In this document: positions 15,122-22,220 of the stretch, in pieces
Layout: every line of letters begins with the position of its first letter
Numbering within the stretch: the stretch's first letter is position 1
Source: Ruminococcus sp.
GTDB taxonomy: Bacteria > Bacillota > Clostridia > Oscillospirales > Ruminococcaceae
Direction: 5' to 3'
NCBI GenBank assembly: GCA_017470535.1
Contig: JAFUYP010000021.1
Location: 1 to 52,268 of the forward strand
Length of the DNA stretch: 52,268 bases
Made by a program: the position numbers and the translations under genes
The notes under the pieces: generated by a model
What the model saw: the letters and a program-made list of their open reading frames with translations, nothing else
Databases searched by the model: none
What the model was told of the DNA's origin: nothing

Positions 15122-16426
15122 ATGGAAAGAAAGATAAATCTGCACCTGTTCTATATGGGTGTCGTAACTGCGATAATAGGAATACTTATCACGACCGTTA
15201 CCTATTATCATTTCTTCCGTAAGGAGGTCGAGGAAAACCTTGCACATGAATGTCATCTGGTCGCACAGTGCTATGACAGCGGTGAACCGATCGCCGAACT
15301 TGACCGCTTCACAGGCGAGGACTTCCGTATAACACTTATAGAAAAAGACGGTACAGTCCTGTTTGAGAGCAGCGCCGATCCGCAGGAAATGCCAAATCAC
15401 CTTGACCGCCCCGAGATCAGATCCGCTATCGAAAACGGAACAGGTACAGACACACGCTTCTCCGATACCATAGGTGCAGAGGATCATTACTATGCCCTGC
15501 GCCTTAGTGACGGGAATATACTCAGGGTGTCCATTCAGGCGGATTCTATCTTTTCGCTGTTTGAGCGCTCCCTCGTTATCATACTTATCATCGTGTTGGG
15601 TATCATTATCGTTTCACTTCTTGTGTCCGTAAAGCTGACAAACAATCTGATAGCACCGTTTCGCAGGATACCCGAGCTTATCCGGACAAATGCCCCGCCC
15701 GAGGAAAGCGGTTTATACCCCGAAGTCATTCCACTTGTGGAGGAGATACGCAGTGCCAGAAATGCACAAAGCGAAATGCGGCAGGAGTTTACGGCAAATG
15801 TATCTCACGAGCTGAAAACACCGCTGACCTCTATTTCGGGCTATGCAGAGCTGATAGAGTCGGGAATGGCGCAGGGTGAGGACAGCGTGAAGTTTGCAGG
15901 CAAGATCAGAAAAGAGTCTGACCGTATGCTTGTGCTCATCGGCGACATACTGCGGCTTTCCGAGCTTGACAGCATCGGTGACACGCCCCTTGATGATGAG
16001 GTAGACCTGAAAGCCGTTGCCGAGGATTGTAAAGAACGTCTGACACAGCAGGCGCAGAGCCGTGGTATCAGGATAACTGTCAGCGGAGAAAGCACGGTCA
16101 TCACAGGCAGCAGGACGGAGATCAGTGAGCTTGTTTACAACCTTGTGGATAATGCGATAAAGTATAACCGTGAGAACGGCAATATAGAAATAGAGATCGC
16201 TGACAAAAAGCTGACCGTGACCGACACGGGGCTTGGTATACCGCAGGAGAGTATCCCCCGTATATTCGAGCGCTTTTACCGCATCGACAAAAGCCGCAGC
16301 CGTGCAAAGGGCGGCACGGGGCTTGGACTGTCAATAGTTCGGCATATCGCAGAGCATCATGGAGCTAAGATAGATGTGGAAAGCTCGGTAGGTGTGGGAA
16401 CAAGCATAATAGTTTCATTCAGATAG
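15122..16426 (+). CDS. Sensor histidine kinase (PhoR-like)
   Basis: This 434-aa membrane kinase has TM1 at about 10-29, an extracytoplasmic sensor (about 33-148), TM2 at about 150-170 and a short linker. The HisKA helix carries His229 in NVSHELKTPLTS. The HATPase domain shows an N box (ELVYNLVDNAIKYN), G1 (VTDTGLGIP), F box (IFERFYRIDKSRS) and G2 (GGTGLGLSIV). It should phosphorylate the adjacent response regulator. The sensor domain is PhoR-like in size. Confidence 0.9.
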   Translation: MERKINLHLFYMGVVTAIIGILITTVTYYHFFRKEVEENLAHECHLVAQCYDSGEPIAELDRFTGEDFRITLIEKDGTVLFESSADPQEMPNHLDRPEIRSAIENGTGTDTRFSDTIGAEDHYYALRLSDGNILRVSIQADSIFSLFERSLVIILIIVLGIIIVSLLVSVKLTNNLIAPFRRIPELIRTNAPPEESGLYPEVIPLVEEIRSARNAQSEMRQEFTANVSHELKTPLTSISGYAELIESGMAQGEDSVKFAGKIRKESDRMLVLIGDILRLSELDSIGDTPLDDEVDLKAVAEDCKERLTQQAQSRGIRITVSGESTVITGSRTEISELVYNLVDNAIKYNRENGNIEIEIADKKLTVTDTGLGIPQESIPRIFERFYRIDKSRSRAKGGTGLGLSIVRHIAEHHGAKIDVESSVGVGTSIIVSFR

Positions 16427-16435
16427 GAGAATAAA

Positions 16436-18187
16436 ATGAACATCTTTTCAATATGTACTTTATGCGGAGGACTTGCCTTTTTCCTGTTCGGTATGCACGT
16501 TATGTCACAGAGCTTAGAGAAAATAGCAGGCGGCAAGCTGGAAGCGACTCTCAAAAAAATGACCTCCAATCCGTTCAAGAGCCTTGCCCTCGGCGCAGGC
16601 ATCACGATAGCTGTGCAGTCCTCGTCGGCTATGACGGTAATGCTCGTCGGACTTGTCAATTCGGGCATCATGCAGCTTGAACAGACCGTCGGCGTTATCA
16701 TGGGTTCAAATATCGGCACAACACTGACGGCGTGGCTGTTAAGTACCGCCGGGATAGAGAGCGACAATGTGCTGATCTCAATGCTCAAGCCCGAAAACTT
16801 TGCCCCGATAGTTGCTCTTATCGGCATTATCATGATAATGATGAGCAAAAAGAAAAAGCGTCAGGACATCGGCACGATCATGGTGGGCTTTGCAGTGCTT
16901 ATGTTCGGTATGGAGCTGATGAAGGACGCAGTTTCGCCGATCGCTGAAATGAAGGGCTTTACTGATCTTTTGACCGCTTTTGAAAACCCGCTTCTGAGCG
17001 TAGCATTCGGTGCTGTGTTTACAGGTGTGATACAGTCCTCAGCGGCTTCTGTGGGCATTTTGCAGGCGCTTTCCCTGACAGGCACGATCTCTTACAGAAT
17101 GGCTATCCCGATCATCATGGGACAGAATATCGGCACTTGTGTGACGGCGCTGATTTCCTCCATAGGCGTCAACAAGAACGCCAAGCGAGTTACCGTGGTG
17201 CATATGTCGTTCAATATCATAGGTACTGTCGTTTGCCTTGCAGCGTTCTACGGAGTTGATGCAGTCATTCATTTCAGCTTCGTGGACAAGCCCATCGGTG
17301 CGGTGGAGATCGCCGCAGTTCATTCCATTTTCAATATCGTCACTACGCTGATACTCCTGCCTTTCTCGGGTCAGCTTGTAAGACTTGCCAAAAAGCTGAT
17401 ACACGATTCCAAAGAAGCCGAAGCTTCCGTTATGCTTGACAAGCGCCTTATCGCCACACCGCCCCTCGCTGTTTCACAGTGCAGGGAAAAGACAGTCGAA
17501 ATGGCACAGGGCGCAAGGGACGCACTTCATGAAGCACTCAGGGCAATGTTTGATTATTCAGACAAGGCTGTGCTGAGCGTCGAGGAAAAGGAGCAGCTCC
17601 TTGATGAAATGGAAGACCAGCTATCCACGTTCCTGCTTGAATTATCCGCAGTCAGCCTGACAGACAAGGACAGCCGTACTGTCACCGAGCTTCTGCACAC
17701 GATCAGCGACTTTGAGCGTATCAGTGACCACGCAATGAATATGATCGGTATAGCGCAGGAAATGGAGCGAAACAGCCAGAGCTTTTCAGACGGTGCCAGA
17801 GCAGATTTCTCTACGCTTTTTGCTGCCCTGACAGAGATCACAGAACTTACTGTACGGTCGTTTGAAAATAATGATACCGAGCTTGCGCTGAATGTCGAAC
17901 CGCTCGAAGAAGTCATCGACGATCTCACCGCTGCGATAAAGGATAAGCATATCGACAGACTTCGTAAAGGCGAATGCAGCCCTGAGCTGGGCGTTTACCT
18001 GTCCGATCTGCTCATAAACTGCGAGAGAGTGTCCGACCATTGCTCCAATATCGCAGTATCTATCATCCAGATCGCAAAGTCAAGCATGAGGAGCCATGTA
18101 TATCTGAGCGAACTGAAAGCACAGCGCTCCGAGCAGTTTATCGGCGCTTACAATTCGTATCATGAAAAATACAGGCTCTCTGCATGA
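16436..18187 (+). CDS. Na+/phosphate cotransporter with PhoU-like tail (NptA/YjbB type)
   Basis: This 583-aa protein has two inverted Na/Pi-cotransport repeats with the QSSSA signature twice (AVQSSSAMTVM near 60, GVIQSSAASVGI near 200), about eight to nine membrane helices to residue 310, and a cytosolic helical PhoU-like domain (about 345-560; LLHTISDFERISDHAMNM, CERVSDHCSNIA). The family imports phosphate with sodium. It lies 9 bases after the kinase gene, so probably one transcript from the PhoP-box promoter. A second homologue lies at 48877-50655. Confidence 0.9.
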   Translation: MNIFSICTLCGGLAFFLFGMHVMSQSLEKIAGGKLEATLKKMTSNPFKSLALGAGITIAVQSSSAMTVMLVGLVNSGIMQLEQTVGVIMGSNIGTTLTAWLLSTAGIESDNVLISMLKPENFAPIVALIGIIMIMMSKKKKRQDIGTIMVGFAVLMFGMELMKDAVSPIAEMKGFTDLLTAFENPLLSVAFGAVFTGVIQSSAASVGILQALSLTGTISYRMAIPIIMGQNIGTCVTALISSIGVNKNAKRVTVVHMSFNIIGTVVCLAAFYGVDAVIHFSFVDKPIGAVEIAAVHSIFNIVTTLILLPFSGQLVRLAKKLIHDSKEAEASVMLDKRLIATPPLAVSQCREKTVEMAQGARDALHEALRAMFDYSDKAVLSVEEKEQLLDEMEDQLSTFLLELSAVSLTDKDSRTVTELLHTISDFERISDHAMNMIGIAQEMERNSQSFSDGARADFSTLFAALTEITELTVRSFENNDTELALNVEPLEEVIDDLTAAIKDKHIDRLRKGECSPELGVYLSDLLINCERVSDHCSNIAVSIIQIAKSSMRSHVYLSELKAQRSEQFIGAYNSYHEKYRLSA

Positions 18188-18210
18188 CCTGCTGTTTCAG
18201 ATTATGTCAT

Positions 18211-18254
18211 AAAAATACCCGACCTCACGCCATTTGCGTAAGATCGGGTATTTT
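18211..18254. terminator. Bidirectional terminator between the phosphate operon and tRNA-Ala
   Basis: AAAAATACCCGA (18211-18222) pairs with TCGGGTATTTT (18244-18254) around a 21-base loop. A/T runs on both sides allow it to end the plus-strand phosphate operon and the minus-strand tRNA transcript. Confidence 0.85.
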
Positions 18255-18257
18255 CTC

Positions 18258-18333
18258 TGGTGGAGCATACCGGACTTGAACCGGTGACCCCCACACTGCC
18301 AGTGTGATGCGCTACCAACTGCGCTAATGCCCC
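18258..18333 (-). tRNA. tRNA-Ala (anticodon GGC)
   Basis: Reading the minus strand, the acceptor stem GGGGCAT pairs with ATGCTCC, including the G3-U70 pair that marks alanine tRNAs. The anticodon loop CTGGCAG gives anticodon GGC (codon GCC). The T-arm has GGTTCAAGTCC, and CCA is encoded (18260-18258). It lies on the same strand as, and just after, tRNA-Ser. Confidence 0.95.
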
Positions 18334-18382
18334 GCTTGAAGCAAGAAGATAAGAGCAAGAGTATGCTCCCCCCCGGCTTCGT

Positions 18383-18411
18383 AAAAAACAGCCCCTGCGT
18401 AATGCAGGGGC
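18383..18411 (-). terminator. Terminator after tRNA-Ser
   Basis: GCCCCTGC (18391-18398) pairs with GCAGGGGC (18404-18411). On the minus strand TGTTTTTT follows. Its strength suggests tRNA-Ser and tRNA-Ala are at least partly separate transcripts. Confidence 0.85.
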
Positions 18412-18415
18412 GATA

Positions 18416-18505
18416 TGGCGGAGACGGAGAGATTCGAACTCTCGAGCCCGTTAAGGGCTAACGCATTTCGAGTGCGCCCCGTTATGACCACTTCGATACG
18501 TCTCC
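18416..18505 (-). tRNA. tRNA-Ser (anticodon CGA)
   Basis: A 90-nt class II tRNA on the minus strand has acceptor stem GGAGACG/CGTCTCC, anticodon loop CTCGAAA giving CGA (codon UCG), a long variable arm (TAGCCCTTAACGGGCT), T-loop GTTCGAATC and encoded CCA. The long variable arm and discriminator G fit serine. Confidence 0.95.
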
Positions 18506-18512
18506 ATTGATA

Positions 18513-18542
18513 ACTATAATATTATATCATATACTTTGTCAA
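18513..18542 (-). promoter_or_regulatory. Promoter of tRNA-Ser
   Basis: On the minus strand TTGACA (18542-18537), 18 bp, TATAGT (18518-18513), about 8 bases from the tRNA 5' end. That is close but usual for tRNA promoters. Confidence 0.65.
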
Positions 18543-18605
18543 AATGCAATAGCAGGGCGGCTGAATTAACAGAAAATTAATATCTTTACAAATCGTTAAA
18601 AACTA

Positions 18606-18634
18606 TTGAAATTTATGAAATAATGTGCTATAAT
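18606..18634 (+). promoter_or_regulatory. Promoter of the NfeD-SPFH genes
   Basis: TTGAAA (18606-18611), 17 bp, TATAAT (18629-18634), about 48 bases before the NfeD start at 18682, which has an AAAGGAG ribosome-binding site. Confidence 0.85.
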
Positions 18635-18681
18635 TACAGTGTAGAACAGAAAACTCTAATATTTTAGGAAAGGAGTAAAAA

Positions 18682-19119
18682 ATGACCGCAACAACGTTGA
18701 TAATCGCATGGGCGATAGCATTTGCGTTCTTTGTGGTGGTTGAAGTTGCTACTACCGGTGCGCTGGTGTCTGTCTGGCTGGGTATAGGATCGCTTTTCGC
18801 TATGTTCTGTGCGATAGGGGAGACTCCGCTGTGGGTACAGCTTCTTGTGTTTGTGGTATCCTCGACGGTAATGCTCATCGTCACCCGGCCTTTTGTCAAA
18901 AAGTTCCAGGGCAGTGTCGTGCAGACGAACTTTGAGCTGAATATCGGAAAGACTGCAATAGTCACAGAGGACATCATAAACGAAAAATGCGAAGGTCGTG
19001 TAACGCTCGACGGCACGAACTGGGCTGCCGTTTCAGCTGATAATGACCTCATACCGGCTGGTACGTCGGTGACAGTACGTCAGGTCGATGGCGCTAAGCT
19101 GATAGTTGCCAGATCCTGA
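18682..19119 (+). CDS. NfeD-family membrane protein (short form)
   Basis: This 145-aa protein has hydrophobic helices at about 5-30, 32-48 and 52-70, followed by a soluble OB-fold domain (about 85-145; IGKTAIVTEDI, EGRVTLDGTNWAAVS). Short NfeD proteins partner with SPFH/flotillin-type proteins in membrane microdomains; the SPFH gene follows 41 bases downstream. The length is right for the clipped form that lacks the N-terminal protease domain. Confidence 0.9.
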   Translation: MTATTLIIAWAIAFAFFVVVEVATTGALVSVWLGIGSLFAMFCAIGETPLWVQLLVFVVSSTVMLIVTRPFVKKFQGSVVQTNFELNIGKTAIVTEDIINEKCEGRVTLDGTNWAAVSADNDLIPAGTSVTVRQVDGAKLIVARS

Positions 19120-19160
19120 AAACTTATTATTTTAAATTATTTTAAAAGGAGAAATTTTTT

Positions 19161-20147
19161 ATGGGAATAGGTGGTTACTTATTACTCGGGCTTGCGATAT
19201 TTCTGCTTCTTGTAATAATCGGGAATATCAAGATAGTTCCACAGGCTTATGTTTATGTCATTGAAAGACTTGGTGCGTTCCATGCTGCATGGAATACAGG
19301 TCTTCATATCACGATACCTTTCTTTGACAGAGTTGCAAAGAAGGTCTCTCTTAAAGACCAGGTGCTTGATTTCAAACCGCAGAGCGTTATCACAAAGGAT
19401 AACGTATCTATGCAGATAGATACGGTCGTGTTCTTCCAGATAACCAACGCTATGCAGTTCACATACGGCGTTGAGCGTCCTATCTCAGCTATCGAGAACC
19501 TTACAGCTACGACACTTCGTAATATCGTAGGTAACCTCGACCTCCAGCAGACACTTACGTCAAGAGATATAATCAACACCAACATCACCAAGATACTTGA
19601 CGAAGCTACCGACCGCTGGGGTATCAAGGTGCAGAGAGTCGAGCTTAAAAATATCCTTCCTCCCCGTGAGATACAGGAAGCTATGGATAAGCAGATGAAA
19701 GCCGACAGAGAGAAGAGAGAGAAAGTCACCCAGGCAGAAGCTGAGAAGGAAGCTCAGATACTTGTCGCAGAGGGTGAAAGAAACGCAAAGATCCTCCGTG
19801 CTGAGGCTGATAAGCAGGCACAGATCCTTCAGGCTGAGGCTGAAAAGCAGCAGCTGATACTCCACGCAGAAGCTGTCAAGGAACAGAAGATGCGTGAGGC
19901 AGAGGGTGAAGCTGAGGCTATCACAATGGTACAGCAGGCACTTGCAGACAGTATCGTAAAGCTCAATGAAGCTAACCCGAACGAGCAGGTAATACAGCTA
20001 AAGAGCTTAGAGGCATTCCAGAAGGCTGCCGACGGTAAGGCTACAAAGATCATTATCCCGTCTGAGATACAGGGTCTTGCAGGACTTGCAGCTGGCTTGA
20101 AGGGCACGATAACCGATAATACTTATAATACTACTATCAGGCAGTAA
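19161..20147 (+). CDS. SPFH-domain (slipin/stomatin-like, QmcA-type) protein
   Basis: This 328-aa protein starts behind AAAAGGAG. One N-terminal membrane segment (about 5-23) is followed by an SPFH domain (about 25-180; YVIERLGAFHAAWNTGLH, VSLKDQVLDF, LRNIVGNLDLQQTL). A long Ala/Glu/Gln/Lys coiled coil comes next (about 180-265, with ILRAEADKQAQILQAEAEKQ repeats), and then a short C-terminal oligomerisation region. Such proteins form rings or scaffolds in lipid microdomains. It pairs with the NfeD protein just upstream. Confidence 0.92.
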   Translation: MGIGGYLLLGLAIFLLLVIIGNIKIVPQAYVYVIERLGAFHAAWNTGLHITIPFFDRVAKKVSLKDQVLDFKPQSVITKDNVSMQIDTVVFFQITNAMQFTYGVERPISAIENLTATTLRNIVGNLDLQQTLTSRDIINTNITKILDEATDRWGIKVQRVELKNILPPREIQEAMDKQMKADREKREKVTQAEAEKEAQILVAEGERNAKILRAEADKQAQILQAEAEKQQLILHAEAVKEQKMREAEGEAEAITMVQQALADSIVKLNEANPNEQVIQLKSLEAFQKAADGKATKIIIPSEIQGLAGLAAGLKGTITDNTYNTTIRQ

Positions 20148-20152
20148 ACTTG

Positions 20153-20180
20153 AAGGGGCAACTAACACTTGCCCCTTTTT
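20153..20180 (+). terminator. Terminator after the SPFH gene
   Basis: AAGGGGCAA (20153-20161) pairs with TTGCCCCTT (20169-20177) and TTTGAT follows. It lies just past the SPFH stop. The next gene begins 28 bases on, so readthrough is likely regulated or partial. Confidence 0.75.
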
Positions 20181-20208
20181 GATAAATAAACGACAGGAGG
20201 TCAAATGT

Positions 20209-20883
20209 ATGAATGTTGAGGTAAAGGGCGCTCCTCTGCCGGTAGCTATATGCTATCTTGCATCAGGTGAATCTATCATCACCGAAAAAGGCGCTATGAG
20301 CTGGATGTCACCAAACCTTGAAATGCAGACAAAGGGCGGCGGCATCGGAAAGATGTTCTCCCGTGCATTGCAGGGAGAGGCTATGTTCCAGAATATCTAT
20401 ACCGCAGTCGGCGGCGAGGGCATGATCGCAATGGGTTCGAGCTTCCCGGGCGATATAATGGTAGTAGATGTTTCTGCTTCACCGATCGTGGCACAGAAGT
20501 CTGCTTTCCTTGCAAGCGAGTCTACCGTTGTAAACGAGTTGTTTTTCAGAAAGAAGGTCGGCACAGGCTTCTTCGGCGGTGAGGGCTTCATCATGCAGAA
20601 GTATTCCGGCACAGGTAAGGTCATTCTCGAGATAGACGGCTCAGTTATGATGTATGAGCTTCAGGCAGGTCAGTCTATGCTCGTCGATACAGGCAGCCTT
20701 GCACTCATGGACGCATCTGTTACCATGGAGATAGAGACGGTCAAGGGTCTTGGCAATAAGCTGTTGGGCGGCGAGGGCTTTTTCAATACAAGAGTGACAG
20801 GTCCCGGCAGAGTGTGGCTCCAGACAATGCCTGTCAGCGGCCTTGCAGGAGCTATCGCAAACTATATCCCGACAAGCTCGTAA
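20209..20883 (+). CDS. AIM24 / TIGR00266-family protein
   Basis: The start is ATG 20209, behind AGGAGGT; an upstream in-frame start would place the ribosome-binding site inside the gene. The 224-aa all-beta protein has the family's repeated glycine motifs: ESIITEKGAMSWM, GEAMFQNIYTA, GTGFFGGEGFIMQKY, and GNKLLGGEGFFNTRVTGPG. TIGR00266 proteins resemble the mitochondrial inner-membrane organiser AIM24; bacterial function is not well defined. Position behind NfeD and SPFH suggests a role at the same membrane domains. Confidence 0.85.
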   Translation: MNVEVKGAPLPVAICYLASGESIITEKGAMSWMSPNLEMQTKGGGIGKMFSRALQGEAMFQNIYTAVGGEGMIAMGSSFPGDIMVVDVSASPIVAQKSAFLASESTVVNELFFRKKVGTGFFGGEGFIMQKYSGTGKVILEIDGSVMMYELQAGQSMLVDTGSLALMDASVTMEIETVKGLGNKLLGGEGFFNTRVTGPGRVWLQTMPVSGLAGAIANYIPTSS

Positions 20884-20892
20884 TATTTTCTC

Positions 20893-20923
20893 TTATCCCG
20901 GGTCTCCCCGGGATAATTTTTTT
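20893..20923 (+). terminator. Terminator after the AIM24-family gene
   Basis: TTATCCCGGG (20893-20902) pairs with CCCGGGATAA (20907-20916), followed by TTTTTTT. It ends the NfeD-SPFH-AIM24 group. Confidence 0.9.
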
Positions 20924-20934
20924 GTAAAAACCCC

Positions 20935-20963
20935 TTTATTTTTGTGTAAATATGTGTTATAAT
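20935..20963 (+). promoter_or_regulatory. Probable promoter of the aminotransferase gene group
   Basis: A -10 TATAAT at 20958-20963 is preceded by TGTG (extended -10-like). The -35 at 17 bp is a weak TTTATT. It lies between the terminator at 20893 and the start at 21001. Confidence 0.55.
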
Positions 20964-21000
20964 AAATGTGTATGATTAAATATCGAAAGGACTGTTTTAA

Positions 21001-22203
21001 ATGAAGTATGAATTTTCCGAAAAGGTGGCATATTTGCAGGCATCTGCAATAAGAGAGATACTTAAATACTGTGCCGACCCGTCTGTTATTTCCTTTGCAG
21101 CAGGCTCTCCTGCTCCCGACGCTCTGCCGTTCAAGGAGCTTGAAGAGATCTCAAAGGAGCTTATCAGCGAAGAGCCGTCAACTGTTTTCCAGTACGGCGT
21201 TACAGAGGGCTATACACCTCTGCGTGAGGAGGTAAAGAGCATACTCAAAAAGCGTGGCATTTATAACCCCGAGTATGATGATGTCATCATCACATCAGGC
21301 GCACAGCAGGCAAACGAGCTTTCCGCAAAGGTGCTTTGCAACGAGGGCGATACTCTGCTTGCCGAAGCTCCGAGCTTTATCGGCTCTCTCAATGCTTTCA
21401 AATCCTACCACGTTGACCTTCAGGGCGTAACTCTTGAAGAGGACGGCATCAATATAGCAGAGCTTGAAGAGAAATTAAAGACCGGCAGGGTCAAGCTCGT
21501 CTACCTTATCCCGAACTTCCAGAACCCGACAGGCAGAACTATGTCATGGGAGAAAAGACAGGCAGCATTCGAGCTTTGTAAAAAGTACGGCGCAGTTATC
21601 CTTGAAGATAACCCCTACGGCGACCTGCGTATCAGGGGCAAGGATATAAAGAGCATAAAGGAGCTTGATACAGAGGGCAGCGTTATCTATTCAGGTACAT
21701 TCTCAAAGATACTCTCACCGGGAATAAGAGTCGGCTATGTCTGCGCTCATAAGGATATAGTGCAGAAGATGATAGTCTGCAAGCAGGTGGCTGATGTGCA
21801 TACTACCATGTGGTCGCAGATGATAACATACAGGTTCTTAAAGAAATATGACCTTGATGAGCATATTGAGAAGCTCCATAAGGTCTACCTGCGTAAGACT
21901 GACCTTATGCTCGGAGAGATGGATAAGCACTTCTCATCAAAGATAAAATATAACAGACCCGAGGGCGGACTGTTCATCTGGTGTGAGCTTCCGGAGGGGA
22001 CTACAACACAGCAGATGCTTGATTTCTGTACAGCGGCTGTCAGAGATCATAAGGTCGCTATCGTTCCGGGAACGGCATTCAATATCAATGACAGCGATGA
22101 GAGCCGTTCGTTCAGACTTAATTTCTCTACCCCGACGGATGAAAATATCGTCAAGGGCATAGCTGTACTCGGCAAAATGTCAAAGGAAATGTTCGGCGAA
22201 TAG
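21001..22203 (+). CDS. PLP-dependent class I/II aminotransferase (MocR/LysN-like domain, no DNA-binding part)
   Basis: This 400-aa fold-type I enzyme starts behind GAAAGGA. It shows FAAGSPAPDALPF at the N-terminus, FQYGVTEGYTPLREEV, the PLP-contacting NFQNPTGRTMS and ILEDNPYGDLR, the Schiff-base Lys in YSGTFSKILSPGIRVGY, and the substrate Arg in FRLNFSTP. It resembles 2-aminoadipate / aromatic aminotransferases used in amino-acid metabolism; the exact substrate is not readable. The FtsX-type permease starts 17 bases downstream with no terminator between. Confidence 0.85.
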   Translation: MKYEFSEKVAYLQASAIREILKYCADPSVISFAAGSPAPDALPFKELEEISKELISEEPSTVFQYGVTEGYTPLREEVKSILKKRGIYNPEYDDVIITSGAQQANELSAKVLCNEGDTLLAEAPSFIGSLNAFKSYHVDLQGVTLEEDGINIAELEEKLKTGRVKLVYLIPNFQNPTGRTMSWEKRQAAFELCKKYGAVILEDNPYGDLRIRGKDIKSIKELDTEGSVIYSGTFSKILSPGIRVGYVCAHKDIVQKMIVCKQVADVHTTMWSQMITYRFLKKYDLDEHIEKLHKVYLRKTDLMLGEMDKHFSSKIKYNRPEGGLFIWCELPEGTTTQQMLDFCTAAVRDHKVAIVPGTAFNINDSDESRSFRLNFSTPTDENIVKGIAVLGKMSKEMFGE

Positions 22204-22220
22204 ATTTATTGGAGCATTAA